This document shows positions 34,520-46,344 of a stretch of 64,000 nucleotides of DNA, in pieces (within the stretch, counting starts at the first letter, position 1; every line of letters starts with the position of its first letter). Where the stretch lies: assembly GCF_037038585.1 (NCBI RefSeq), contig NC_092560.1, positions 58,211,049 to 58,275,048 on the forward strand, given 5' to 3'. The DNA comes from Patagioenas fasciata (lineage: Eukaryota; Chordata; Aves; Columbiformes; Columbidae). The position numbers and the translations under genes were made by a program. The notes beneath the pieces were generated by a model. It did not search any database and was not told where the DNA came from. It saw only the letters and a program-made list of their open reading frames with translations.

Positions 34520-37500
34520 CGCCACTGACCCTCATTTGTTACCAAGATACATTCCCATGCACTTTGGGAACAAACATGGGGCTCTTGGAGCCCATTTCTG
34601 GATTAGCCCTGTGGCAGCAAAACTGTTCCTGCTTGGACAGATGCAGTTTTTTTCCACTGCTTTGAGGAGATTGAGCGCTGGAGGAAGAACATGTGCCATT
34701 ATTTGTGCACCAAAGAGCCTTCACCCCACCATGCACTAGCCTCTGTCCACCACCACTGCAGAATTCAGTCATGGATGAGGCAAGGGTGTTATTCTGGTAT
34801 TACGACAAGTTTTTCCTATATGAGGGTGCTGCAATAGCTTTTAAAACATGTTCTGACTGCCAGTTATTACATGAAGCTTACCCTGTGTTGAATCAGAGAC
34901 ACCTGAAGAGGCTCCCTGCTTCACTCCCCGTTTTCCTCTCCCAGACATTTGTCTAGACTAGCATTTGCCAATAGCCCCAGGGCAAAAGCAGGTGCCTCCA
35001 GAGCCTGCTCAGGGCTTTCAGGAAGTCCCTATCATGCTCTGTTTGCTGAATGTCTTCTTTCTTCAAGTGAGGCTAACCAATTTTTTTATTAATATAAATT
35101 ACTGCCATTTAGATAATCCACAGATACACATCTGTATATAAAAGCAAATTGAATCATTATGTAAGTACGAACAATAAAGGAATTCATATTAGCCTTTAAA
35201 ATTAGCCTGAATGTGATGCAGGAAAAAGGTCAAACTCCGTGAAAGTACAACACGTGGCGTAATTTAAATAAAAATGTCAATATAGAAACACCAAAACAAA
35301 ACAAGCACAGCCAGAGTACAAACTCCTTTAAAGGCTGTAAAATTAGATCAATCCAGAAAATATGAAGTAAACAGAGATGTGTTTCTGTCCAGAGAGAAAT
35401 TCAAGTTAAAGAAATCAATCTTTACAACAGTAAACCTCAGTGGTGGAGCAGAAGAACCACAAGCTGGAGACAATGCCTCCAAGATATATCTGAGGACATG
35501 GCAACAAAAACTACTGACCACAAGGTAAGCAGGGGCACAAGAGGGATTTTCCCCACATGCCTATGCTCCTATACCATATTAGATATATCACTGCCAACTC
35601 ACTTTCACTGTGAAGTGGCCTACTCACTCGTACCTTAAACTCAGACTGGGAGCCTGGGCCATGTCTATAGAACAGTAGACCTACCAGTAAATTCAAGGCT
35701 TAGGTAGCTGTGCAGCAGCTTGGCTGGCTGAGGAAACTGGGTCTTTTTAGCTTGGAGGAGAACAAGGGGTGACCTCATTAAAATTTATAAATATGTAAAG
35801 GATGAGTGTCATGAGGATGGAGCCAGGCTCTTCTCAGTGACAACCAATGGTAGGACAAGGGGTATTGGGTACAAACTGGAACACAGGAGGTTCCACTTAA
35901 ATATGAGAAGAAACTTCTTCTGAGAGTAACAGAACACTGGAACAGGCTGCCCAGGGGGGTTGTGGAGTCTCCTTCTTGGCAGACATTCAAAACCCACCTG
36001 GACACCTTCCTGTGTAACCTCACCTAGGCGTTCCTGCTCCGGCAGGGGGATTGGACTAAGTGATCTTTCAAGGTCCCTTCCAATCCCTAACATTGTGTGA
36101 TTTTGCATTGAGACAGTCACACAAACCGGTGGCACAAGGAAATCACATGTTCTAAGGACAGAGGGCTGGGGAAGTGGGAATGTGCACAGAGAGGATGAAG
36201 AGGAATGGAGGGAAAGGGTGGGGTCACCTCTCTTCAACATCAAGTGTCTTCTCTCCCCTGCACCCCAGTATGTCAGGACACACTGTGCACATCATATATC
36301 CAGGGTCATCCTTTACTTTTATAAAGACAGTACTTGCAGACAGAAAACCAGCCCTGCGTGCTGGGAAAAAAAAAAAAAAAAAAAAAGGTGAAAATTAGCA
36401 AAATCTAAACTCTTGTGTGACCATTTTTACCCAAAATGATTCAACGCTCCCCTGCATCCTTCCTCTCACAGCTCAGATGGCACAAAACCTTGTTATGCTC
36501 ATAAACTCCAGATACCCTTCATCAGAAGTGTAAAAGCAATTAAGCCCTTCTGAAAATAAAGGCAAAAACAAAAGAGAGATGCAGTCCCTAAAGACAAATA
36601 AAACTCGGGGCCTATTTGCGAGCCAAGCTAGAAAACTAAAAAAAATTGCTGGAGATGAAAGCAAATGCAGGGAGTGTGTTTGAAGGAGCTGCAAGCTCGT
36701 GGGAGAGAAGCAGACAGCAAAGGCAGCAAGCCATGAAGGCAGCTGGATATAAGCGTTTCTGGGCAGTGTGCTAGTTACGAAAAAGTTCTATATTAAAAGC
36801 ACAGACACTACCCACCAATGTTTAATTCTTTCTGTGTTCAGAGCATTTTAAAATACATATTGTAAATAAAAACATCTATAGCTCATAAACTATTGATGCT
36901 AATGTAAATTCTTGCTTCTAAAAGAAAAACAAACAAACAAGCACCAACGAGGATTCAAAACCTAATATCCTCCCCCTCAGCTCCAAAAAACACCAGGTAG
37001 CTGCTTGAGTTAAAGACAGTTACAGAAGTATAACCTAGACACCATGCCCAGATTTAGCACACACTGACTATGAGAAGACTCATTTTAGAAGCGTGCTGTG
37101 CTCATTCGGTAAAATTAAGAATAAAAATAAATGTCTTGCATTCTCTTACATTAGGACATAATTTGCGATAGTATCATTTTATAAAGATTTTAAAGCTCTT
37201 TTTTTTTTTCAGAACAAAGTGTTTGGTTTAGTCCAGCAATGTTCTAAGTGGGCATCCCAAAGCATTTACCCTCATAATAATCTTTTGCTCATTGTTTCTG
37301 ACATCCCTGAATACTACTACATAATCTTTCCATGATTACAAAGCACGCTACTTTTTCATCAAATTCCATTAAACATACAGTTGCTCGTGTATTGGTGAAA
37401 ATTCTCCAGAAGTTACCCTTGGCTAGGTCAGCACTGCACTCTGAGGACAGCAATGACAGAACCAGGACAATAAATAAGGCTGCTTTTCTGAGTTTTTAAG

Positions 37501-40139
37501 TCCTCCCTTCAAAATCCAGTTCTATCATGTCCGACACTGAAATCTAAATAATATAGAAGTTGTATCAGCAGGCCTTCTGCAATGATAAAACACTTGTAGC
37601 TCATCAGTGTGGGGCTGAGAAATGCCTGAAAAATCAAGACAATCTAAGAGGTGGAGAAAAAAAGCTGGTGGCAGACATTCAAACTTCAAATTGTTGACCT
37701 TGTTACTCAATAGGACTAGTCAATGTTAAACCAGCACTTCTGCAATATAAAACACCACATTGTAGCATAGTTTCTTTGACTGCTTGAACCAGTAAGTACA
37801 AGCCTGATCCTGGCTTGGGGGGACTGCTGCATTCCTAAGCGCTTGCTGGGCTGCGGCAGCTCTCCCAGCAGCCTCACATGGCAGCAAATGGGCACTGGGG
37901 TAACCCCAAACTCTCTTCCACACTCCCAAAGCTCACCCGAATAACCCGAATAACTCAGAACCCTAGGAATGGACATAATTAAGCTACAGCTGGGCAGCTC
38001 ATGGCAGCCCTGAAGCACTAAGGTCTCAGTCAACCTCAGATACGCAACTGGTTTGAAACTATTCCCCTTTCCCCTTTCTGTTCAGAGAGACCATTTTTTA
38101 CAAATGTGCTGCCTTTTAAGAGATGAAAAAAGTAGAGCATAGGGAAGATCAGCATGAAATAATTATTCTGTGTTTACTTTTCAAGTACCCTATTAAACAG
38201 AATTAGGAGAACAAATCTACACCATACATACACACGTTTCTCTTCATGTTTTAATATTCTATTAAAAAAAAAAAAACTAATTTGAGAGAACAACGTGAAC
38301 AACATGTTAGTCAAACATCTGTTCAAATGTTCGATTTGTCACTCTTCATGTTCATATTCTGAGTTCAAAAGACCTGGATAAGACAATAGTTTTAATGAAA
38401 TAGTGAAGGAGCTGTGAAATGATTCTTTACTCCTGGAAAAAAAGGCAAACAAAATAATAATAGAAAAGCCCAGGAAAAGAGCAGACAAATTAATCCAGCT
38501 TGACTAGAATAATTACGTTTTTGTCAAATACTGAAAAAATAATTCTGCTAAGTAGGAAAATGGTGAAGAAAATGGAAACACATAAAGGACTAAGAAGACA
38601 GTATTTTACTTAGCACCCCCCTCCTAAGTTATCATTCAGGGAAGCACAGCATGTCCACAGAAAGGGTACAGTTGGTACTTCATAATAAATATACCTAATA
38701 AACATTATGAGTAAGAACAGCCCATACTATAAAAAGAATGCTTAATGTTTTTTCTGTCAGCTCCATTTACAAATGTTATCTTTTCTACACAGGACAAACA
38801 ATTGCTTTAGATACGCTCTATTTTTGAGCCCAGGGTAGCACATTTTCTCATGAATAGCCCTACTACAAACACATCATGAGACCACTGTATATTTTGCTTC
38901 TGTCTTGCAAGGGGGCAGAAGAGGTTGCCATAAACAACTCCCTGCACCTGCAGTAAGTCACATACTTACAGGCTCAAGACTTCGCAGTGAGAATGTGCCC
39001 CGCTTCCTTTTATCAGTATGGGAAACATTAACACTGAACAGGAAAACAAGTCTTTCACTATCTCTGCAGTAGATTTGAAACCAGAGCAAAGAAACTTGTA
39101 GCACTAGTTCAGATTAATACACGTTTCAGCTGTCTACAAGCAAGTTTTGTATAGTCTCAAATGATTTATGGTAAATAACCTTTATGCGTTATTTCCAAGT
39201 GGTCTTTGGCAGAATATCTTACCTAAATATTTCAGAATAGTTGCTATTAAAACATAAAGCTATTGAATAAATATTCACAAATTAACTCTTATAATCCTAA
39301 GGAGTGTGACATTTGGTATTAAAAAGACCGGCTTGTGTGACCATTGAGATTTAGAATTGTATTCCTTGTTACATAAACAACTTCCCAAATGTTGTGCTGC
39401 TGACTCTTCAATATTTTGTATTTTGACATCTAGGTCAGCAAAGTTAAAACATTTCAGCCTAACACCTGAAACCCTGAACATGAAGTCCTCTTACTCAAAC
39501 TCACCAGGGGAGATTTCAAAATTAAAATTCGATATTTCTTTGAAATAGAGCTTCAGAGTTGATTCATTATCTCTTCTTGTAATATTTTGGATCTCTGACA
39601 ATGCAAGGCCAAAGGATTTGGTATCATTCAGCCACAAAAACTACCAGCTGAAAGCTTGTTTTGATGACCACATCACATTGCTGCACCACAGCTCGTCTGA
39701 GGCAGCACATATCATGATTTCTGGCATTTGTTCCACCCAGCCTTTCTGTGTCATTTTGAGATGTATGAATCAAGCTTCTTGATCATCCAGACAGCTTAAA
39801 TGCTGGTTTGAACTGGACTGCAAAAGGAAGGATTCAGCCATCTCCTCACACACAAAACTCTCATGTGAAGGCAATGTATACACTGAAACAAGGAGGGTCA
39901 ATCTAAAAGTATAGCAACGAAAACCAGTAAAACTGTAGATTAGGATTTCTGTTCAAGTGCCAGGATCTTCTACACTCTTATGCTAGACTCCATGTTTAAT
40001 ATAAAACAGAAGATCCCAGCAGAGAAGGAGCTTGAAATCTGCTCTATGCTGATGAATGACACTGAGCAGCAATATAAATTAAATAGAAATCTTCCTTCTC
40101 TGCAGGTATTACTGCACAAATACTAGATCAGTTATGATT
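34520..40139. other. Intergenic sequence, no gene recognised
   Basis: Apart from the CR1 copy at 35729-36105 and a run of 21 A at 36366-36386, this is unique sequence without recognisable exons on either strand. Confidence 0.5.
35729..36105 (+). mobile_element. CR1 3' fragment between IL6ST and IL31RA
   Basis: The piece encodes the end of ORF2 in sense direction (TTGGAGGAGAACAAGGGGTG, AACAGGCTGCCCAGGGGG) and ends with the typical CAAGGTCCCTTCCAATCCCT and a degraded ATTGTGTGATTTTG tail. Confidence 0.9.
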
Positions 40140-42060
40140 CTCAAATACCTCCAAGGATGGTGGCTCAACCATTCACCTGGGCAGCCTGTTCCAGTGCTTC
40201 ACAGCCCACTCAGTGACAACTCTTTTTCCTAATATCCAATCTAAACCTCCCGTGGCACAACTTGAGGCCATTTCCTCTTCTCCTATCTCTTGTTACCTGG
40301 GAGAAGAGACCAACACCCTCCACACTACAGCCTCCTTTCAGGTAGCTGTAGACAGTGATAAGGTTTCCACTCAGCCTCCTTTTCTCCAGGCTAAACATCG
40401 CCAGTTCCCTCAGACACTCCTCATTAGACTGGTGCTCCATACCCCCCACCACCTTTGTCACCCTCCTCTGCACTCTCTCCAACACCTCAATGTCCTTTTT
40501 ATGATGAGGGGCCCAAAGCTGAACACAGGATTCAAGGTGGGGCCTCATCAGCACTGAGTACAGTGGCACTATCACTTCTCTAGTCCTGCTGGCCACACTA
40601 TTCCTGATACAAGCTAGGATGCTGGTGGCCTTCTTGGCCACCTGTGCACACTCCTGTTCAGCTGCTGTCAATCAACATCCCCAGATCCCTCTCTGCCAGG
40701 CAGCTTTCCAGCTGCTCTTCCTCGAGCCTGTAGCGCTGTCTGGTGGTGTTGTGACCCAAGTGCAGGACCCGGCACTTGGCCTTGTTGAACCTCATACAAT
40801 TGGCCTCAGCCCAATGATCCAGCCTATGGCCTTCCTACCCTCTCACAGATCAACACTCCTACTGAACTTGATGTCATCTGCAAACTTACTGAGGGTTCTC
40901 TCAATCCCCTCATCCAGATCATTGATAAAGAGATTAAACAGAACTGGCCCCAATACTGAGCCCTGGGGAACAACACTCCTGACCAGCCACCAACTGTTAA
41001 TAGGTTTATTCCATTCACCACAACTCTTTGGGCCTGCGCATCCAGGCAGTTTTTTTTATCCAGGCCATGGGCAATAAGTTTCTTCAGAATGCTGTATGAA
41101 ACAGTGTCAAAAGCTTTAATAAACTCCAGGTAGACAACATCCACAGGTTTTCCCTCATCCACTAAGCAGGTCACCTTGTCATAGAAGGATATCAGGTTGG
41201 TCAAGCACGACCTGCTTTTCACAAACCCATGCTGACTGGGCCTGATCACTTGGTTGTCCTGTACATACCATGTGATGGCACTCAGGGTGATCTGCTCTGT
41301 GACTTTCGCCATCACCAAGGTCAGACTGACTGGCCTATAGTTCCCTTGATCCTCCTTCCAACCCTGCTTGTATATGCGTGTCCCATTTGCCAGACTTCAG
41401 TCAACTGGGACCTCCCTGGTTAGCCAGGACTGCTGATTAATGATGGAAAGTGTCTCAGTGAGCACCTCCACCAGCTCCCTCAGAACCCTTGGGTGGATCC
41501 CATCTTGCCCCATAGACTTGTGCATGTCCAAGTGGTGTAGCAAGTCACCAAACGTTTCCCCTTGGATTCATTCTGCTCCCTGTCCTGGTCTTCCAGATCA
41601 GGGGGCTGAGGACCCTGAGGACAACCGGTCTTAGAGACTGACTCAAAGAAGGCATTTAGTACCTCAGCCTTTTCCTCATCCTTTGCCACTGTGTTTTGCC
41701 TCACATCTAATACAGGGTAGAGACTCTCCTTAGTCCTCTTTTTGTTGCTAAGGAATTTATAGAAACACCTTTGTCTTTTATGGCAGTAGTTAGATTAAGT
41801 TCAGTTTGGGTTTTGGGCCTTCTAATTTTCTCCCTGAGTAACCTCATGAAATTCTTGTAGTCCTGAGTTCCTGACCTTTCTTCCAAAGGTCATCGACTCT
41901 CTTTTTTTTCCTGAGCTCCAGCTGAAACTCTCTGTTCAGCCAGGCTGGTCTTCCTCACCAGCTCATCTTCCAGCACATGGGGACAGCCTGCTCCTGCAGG
42001 CAGATTTTTTTCTTGAAGAATATCCAGTCTTCCTGGATGCCCTTACCCATCTTGCAGTGT
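40140..42060 (-). mobile_element. CR1 retrotransposon, about 1.9 kb, longest copy here
   Basis: Minus-strand frames at 40210-40671 and 40824-41318 encode CR1 ORF2 pieces: [34 protein letters not shown], then [20 protein letters not shown] near the C-terminus, with VLNAFFESVSK further 5'. The catalytic box reads FADD near 40880 but in a different frame from its flanks, so frameshifts have broken the element. The last part of the 3' end and the 5' half (endonuclease) are absent. Confidence 0.93.
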
Positions 42061-45000
42061 TAAATCTCAAAGCAACAGAAAAACACAAAGCCTATGGCAC
42101 AACTGTGCAAAACTGGGAGGAAGGAACTGTATGAGGGCTGTTGAAATGACTGCAAGATGATGTGAAACTATTTGCTATACAAGCTGAAAGACCGCCACAC
42201 ACACTCTGTGCTCAGATTAGGGCTCTGCTGCATGCAAACATTTATCTCCGTTACATGAGATACTAAAATTGGACTAGTGATGCAACTCTTCTGAGTAAGT
42301 TATCACTCGTGAACAGAAGTTGAAACATCTTGAGAAGTCATCAATTATCTCAAAAAGAGAGACCTATCTATAATAACCTTTCATGAATAAGAGAACATGT
42401 TATCTGTAATGGAATACATGTTGTGGCAAGACAAACACTAAATAGCACCACCTAGGTCAGACACCTCAGCAGTCCATCAACAGCAGCTCTTCATCAGCCA
42501 TCACATCACCTCTGGAGGAGCGTGGGCTGAACAGGTGAGTGCAAACTGGAGGAAGAAAGCTTCTTTCTCCTCACTGCATTAACCACTAACATACTTTTTT
42601 CCCATTTGAGCAATTGAAAATGGCATGAAAACATGGAAATACCATAGGTTACATAGTATGGAAAATTTGTCTATAGTAGGTTAGTCTGTTATATTGAAGA
42701 GTGTGTGGGATTCCTGTTCAAATAATTCAAAATTCTGAGGAGTTTAGGGTAAACTCAGGTAACAAAAGACTGAACATTTAATGTAGCTAGAAAAATTGCT
42801 AAGTGAAAAACATGCCCTATTAATAATTTGCAGAGCATAAAGATATTACTTGTATGATATACAGAAGAATGACAACCACAAAGAGGAATCAATATCTTCT
42901 TGAAATTATGCCAGAAGCTGCTCTCTGTTAACATTGCAAAGACCCATACACCTGAGACCTTAATTTTCTGCATTTAAAGAGGGGTAGAAATCAACATTTT
43001 TTCAGATCAGTCATGGTGAAATGAAATCTAGGAAAACCACTCTTTAGAAATAATGACATCAGGTGTTCTATTTTTTAAAAAAGTACCAAGTGTTAAAGTA
43101 TTATAATGTCCAACCTGCCATTGCCACTTGACATCATAGATGTGGAATAACTGCCCGAATACCTAATCTATTTGTGGATCCTTCTCAGAATAGGATCATA
43201 TTTCTAAGTGAATATGAAAATCTAAAATGTCTAAATGGTGTATTTAGTATAAATTGACAAAAAGTTTTCCATGTGCTCTCAGTTTTATTTTTTACTGTTT
43301 CACAGCATTAGTTTGAAAGACAGATTGTAAAAGGTCTGAAAGAGTACAACTCTGAATGCAGAACAAACCAAATCCACAAAGCTGGCGTTCCAAAGCACAG
43401 GCAAAAGGCAGCTGTAATTTCTGAGATGTACAGAGCCCACTTATTGCGTTACTCTTTTTCAGACAGAATAATGGACAAGGAAATCACAAGTGAGGAGAGA
43501 AAAGCAGAGTGGTGATAGAGAAATAATATGGGATGGAAAAGCAGATTATTACTTGGCTTCCAGAAGCTAAGAGACTTTATGGGCAAACCCTATTCAAACC
43601 ATCCAGTGGAGAACCTCCCCTTTCTAATGAGCCCTTAAAGGCTGCATTATTTTTTATTTTACCTGACTCAATCATGCAACTCAGAGTACGCAGCTTTCAC
43701 ATGGTTACCCAACAATTCCTAAACAGACCTCACAATATCTCCGTTTATTTTTAAATCTCATTATATTAAAACGAATACTGAAATATAAGGGGAAAAAACT
43801 GCTGTGACCAATTCAGTAACTTCAGAACCCAAGCAAAGGACAATGTAGCTGTGAATGAGAAGTACAGAAGCAAGTGAAGCAGCAGGAGCACGGACCCAAC
43901 CAAAGCTGTGCCCCATGCTCATGTCAGAGAACGACTTAGATCTAAGTAAGCAAAGGCTTTTAAGAACAAACATACATACATTTTGGCTTATAGCATCGTG
44001 GTTGGGAAAATGATCCAACAAACTGGGTTGGAGGGGGGTTGGAAATCAATGTTGCTCTACAAGGAACATTTGCAGAAATTGTTTTCTCATCCTTTTTTGG
44101 GAAAAAACCCAGACATTGCTATTAGTAAAAGCAGCTTCCAAACTACAGATGAAATCCCTAAATGCAAACTTTACCCTGTCTTCTCCAACATAACGCAAGT
44201 AGTAGCCAGTACATCCAGAGCAACACTCAGCCCCCTCATTCATGCTGGACAATGTGTCTTCCATTCTCCCACTCCTCCTCCTGCACAGAAAGGAAAGGCT
44301 TTCTATTCCTACTTACATTTGCCTCTCCTTTTTCTATCCCCATGACTCTTGTATCTTTTTCACCTCTAAAGAAGTCTGTAGTCAGGCATGGACAAGACTG
44401 ATGATGTCAAGCCTTTAAATACTGTTAAAATAATTTAAAGTCTTAAAATAACTACATGTCACACATGTCATAATGAACACGCCCTTTTAAGACATTTTAC
44501 TTAGAGCTGACTCTCCATCTCTTTTTCTTTTTTTTTTAACTTATCATTTCACAGAATAAGAATTTTGGTAAGAACTTTACAGTTATAGCCTCTTTCTTGC
44601 TGAAAAAAAAAAATAGTGTGATGGAGAGTTTCCTGCTTAATTGGTGTTGTATAAAATGGAAATTACAAGTAGTTTTATGACTTACAAAAATCATAAAACA
44701 AATGACAGAAGTTACAGCCTTCGTGTAGAAATCTGGAATCCTCAATCACTCGCCACAGGACATCTGAGCATATTTTGTAGACTTAGTGTTTTTTCAATAC
44801 CTCCCAGAAAAATAATTTCCTAAATATAAACTCAGTGCTTATTCCAACACAAGATGCTGTATTTAGTTGAATTTGTTTAAATTCAAAACATCAAAGCCTC
44901 AAGTGAGAAACAGTTTTAAACTGGGAGGCAAAGGAACAAGAAGATAAGAAGGTATCCTGCAGTAAACAGAGTTTTCAAAAGCAACAAAAAGAGGAGAGAC

Positions 45001-45744
45001 AAAAGTAGCAGAAAATGCAGAAGATTATTAAAAACACAAGAGAAACGAAGGAAACAACAAAGCCAGTGTACATCTACCTTTTCCAAAATGTACATAGGTC
45101 AATGTCATAAGCCTAACAAATATCCTTTCATTAAAGACAGAGAAACTATGACCCGAACCACTGATTCAAGAGTCAGCATGCAAAAAGACAATTACCGAAA
45201 TCTACCAAGTATTTGTGAAACAGGACAAACACTATACATAAAACCAGATATAAAACAATAGAGGGAAACAATAACAGGAAACTAGTTTTACTTCATGTAA
45301 CTTAAGGAAGGATTTGGCAGATCCTGGCTCTGTTCAGGTCAGTCCTGGGGGAGAGGACAGGAGGAAAAAAAAAATAATAAAAAAAAAATCATCAATCAGC
45401 TGCAAGCACTACTGGATGCTTCTGCAATAAAGATCAATAAGAAATAAGAAAAACTAGTAAGAAATAAGAAAAGCGATAATACTTCCTTTGCCTCACTACT
45501 GGCAACACCTATCTGGTAAAAACAAAACAAACAAGAAAAAAAATACAACACACCCTCCACACTGAAAGTGAACCCTGGCAGGTATAAACACAGTGCAAAA
45601 AATTACTTCACAGCTGTTCAAAGGAAGGGAGTGTTTTCCATCCAAATTAACTGAGATTAGCCAGGTTAGGACCTAGAAATGCATATGAGCAGCAGTGCCA
45701 AGATACATCTCACGACGGGACTTTACAAGCAAGGTTTTCTCACA
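42061..45744. other. Sequence downstream of the IL31RA stop, including its 3' UTR
   Basis: The IL31RA 3' UTR must begin at 45744 and run leftward. I found no close canonical AATAAA on the minus strand. The nearest convincing reverse hexamer is around 43650. No other gene is visible. Confidence 0.45.
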
Positions 45745-46344
45745 CTAACGAGCTGTGGCCAGCCTGAACACGTCCAGTGTTACATAGGATTGTCCTGCAA
45801 CATTATTTTGAAGAGGAGGTGAGACAGCTGACTGGCTGTTGGGTTCATTCTTTCTGTGTTCTGGCAAGTTCTCGGAAATAAGAAATTCCCTTGTTTTAAC
45901 AGAATTTTTAAGGTATGGATTGAAGACCGCATTTTCACTGAAATCTTCCAGCTTTAAAACTTCTTCATTATAATTTTCTTCATTCTTAATTGAAGTCTGT
46001 TGGGATTCGCATACATCATCTTCCAGCATTTCTCTGGGTTGGATTGCCTTTGATGGTATCAAAGCCAAATGCATTTGACTCCTGATATCTTGATCAGTAA
46101 TTATATAGGACATGGGCGGTGAAAAACATTTAGCAACTTCATTTTCTTCTTCATACAGTATCTTTTTGTCTCCAATAATCACACCTTTTGTATTAATATC
46201 AGTACACTTAGAAACACAATTTTCACAATTCATTAGTAGTGATTTTTCATGATTTTCTTCAGGAAAAGACTGTTCCAAAACACTTAAGTCTTCAAAGTCC
46301 ATGGCTTTAGCCTCAGATGTCACTCCCTTCCAAAATGAATTATT
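45745..46344 (-). CDS. IL31RA: IL31RA last coding exon: cytoplasmic tail
   Basis: The exon, minus strand, follows ACTGACAG and starts in phase 0 with [20 protein letters not shown]. It runs 199 residues to TAG. Five tyrosines are present: YEEE, YIIT, YNEE, YLKN and YVTL. The segment [20 protein letters not shown] fixes identity as IL31RA. About 30 residues follow the point where the human protein ends. The middle of the tail is poorly conserved. Confidence 0.93.
   Translation of the reverse strand, partial: NNSFWKGVTSEAKAMDFEDLSVLEQSFPEENHEKSLLMNCENCVSKCTDINTKGVIIGDKKILYEEENEVAKCFSPPMSYIITDQDIRSQMHLALIPSKAIQPREMLEDDVCESQQTSIKNEENYNEEVLKLEDFSENAVFNPYLKNSVKTREFLISENLPEHRKNEPNSQSAVSPPLQNNVAGQSYVTLDVFRLATAR

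Larger units (their letters stand above)
31890..34520. other. GC-rich intergenic block between the two genes
   Basis: Base composition turns clearly richer in G and C than the flanks, with several CpG-containing words (near 33130-33190 and 33830-33860). Frames of up to 166 residues on both strands are a consequence of composition. None resembles a known family to me. It could be an enhancer, insulator or unannotated non-coding transcript. Confidence 0.5.

Noticed and set aside
36366..36386. A-run as the tail of a processed pseudogene
   Set aside because: No cDNA-like body or exon-joined sequence was recognised upstream of the run.
40213..41077. Plus-strand frames of 114 and 152 residues
   Set aside because: They are the antisense of the CR1 ORF2 body, which is read on the minus strand.
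40824..41318. Reverse transcriptase as a host or viral gene
   Set aside because: Motifs and flanks are those of CR1 LINE ORF2, with frameshifts. There are no LTRs, gag or env signs of a retrovirus.
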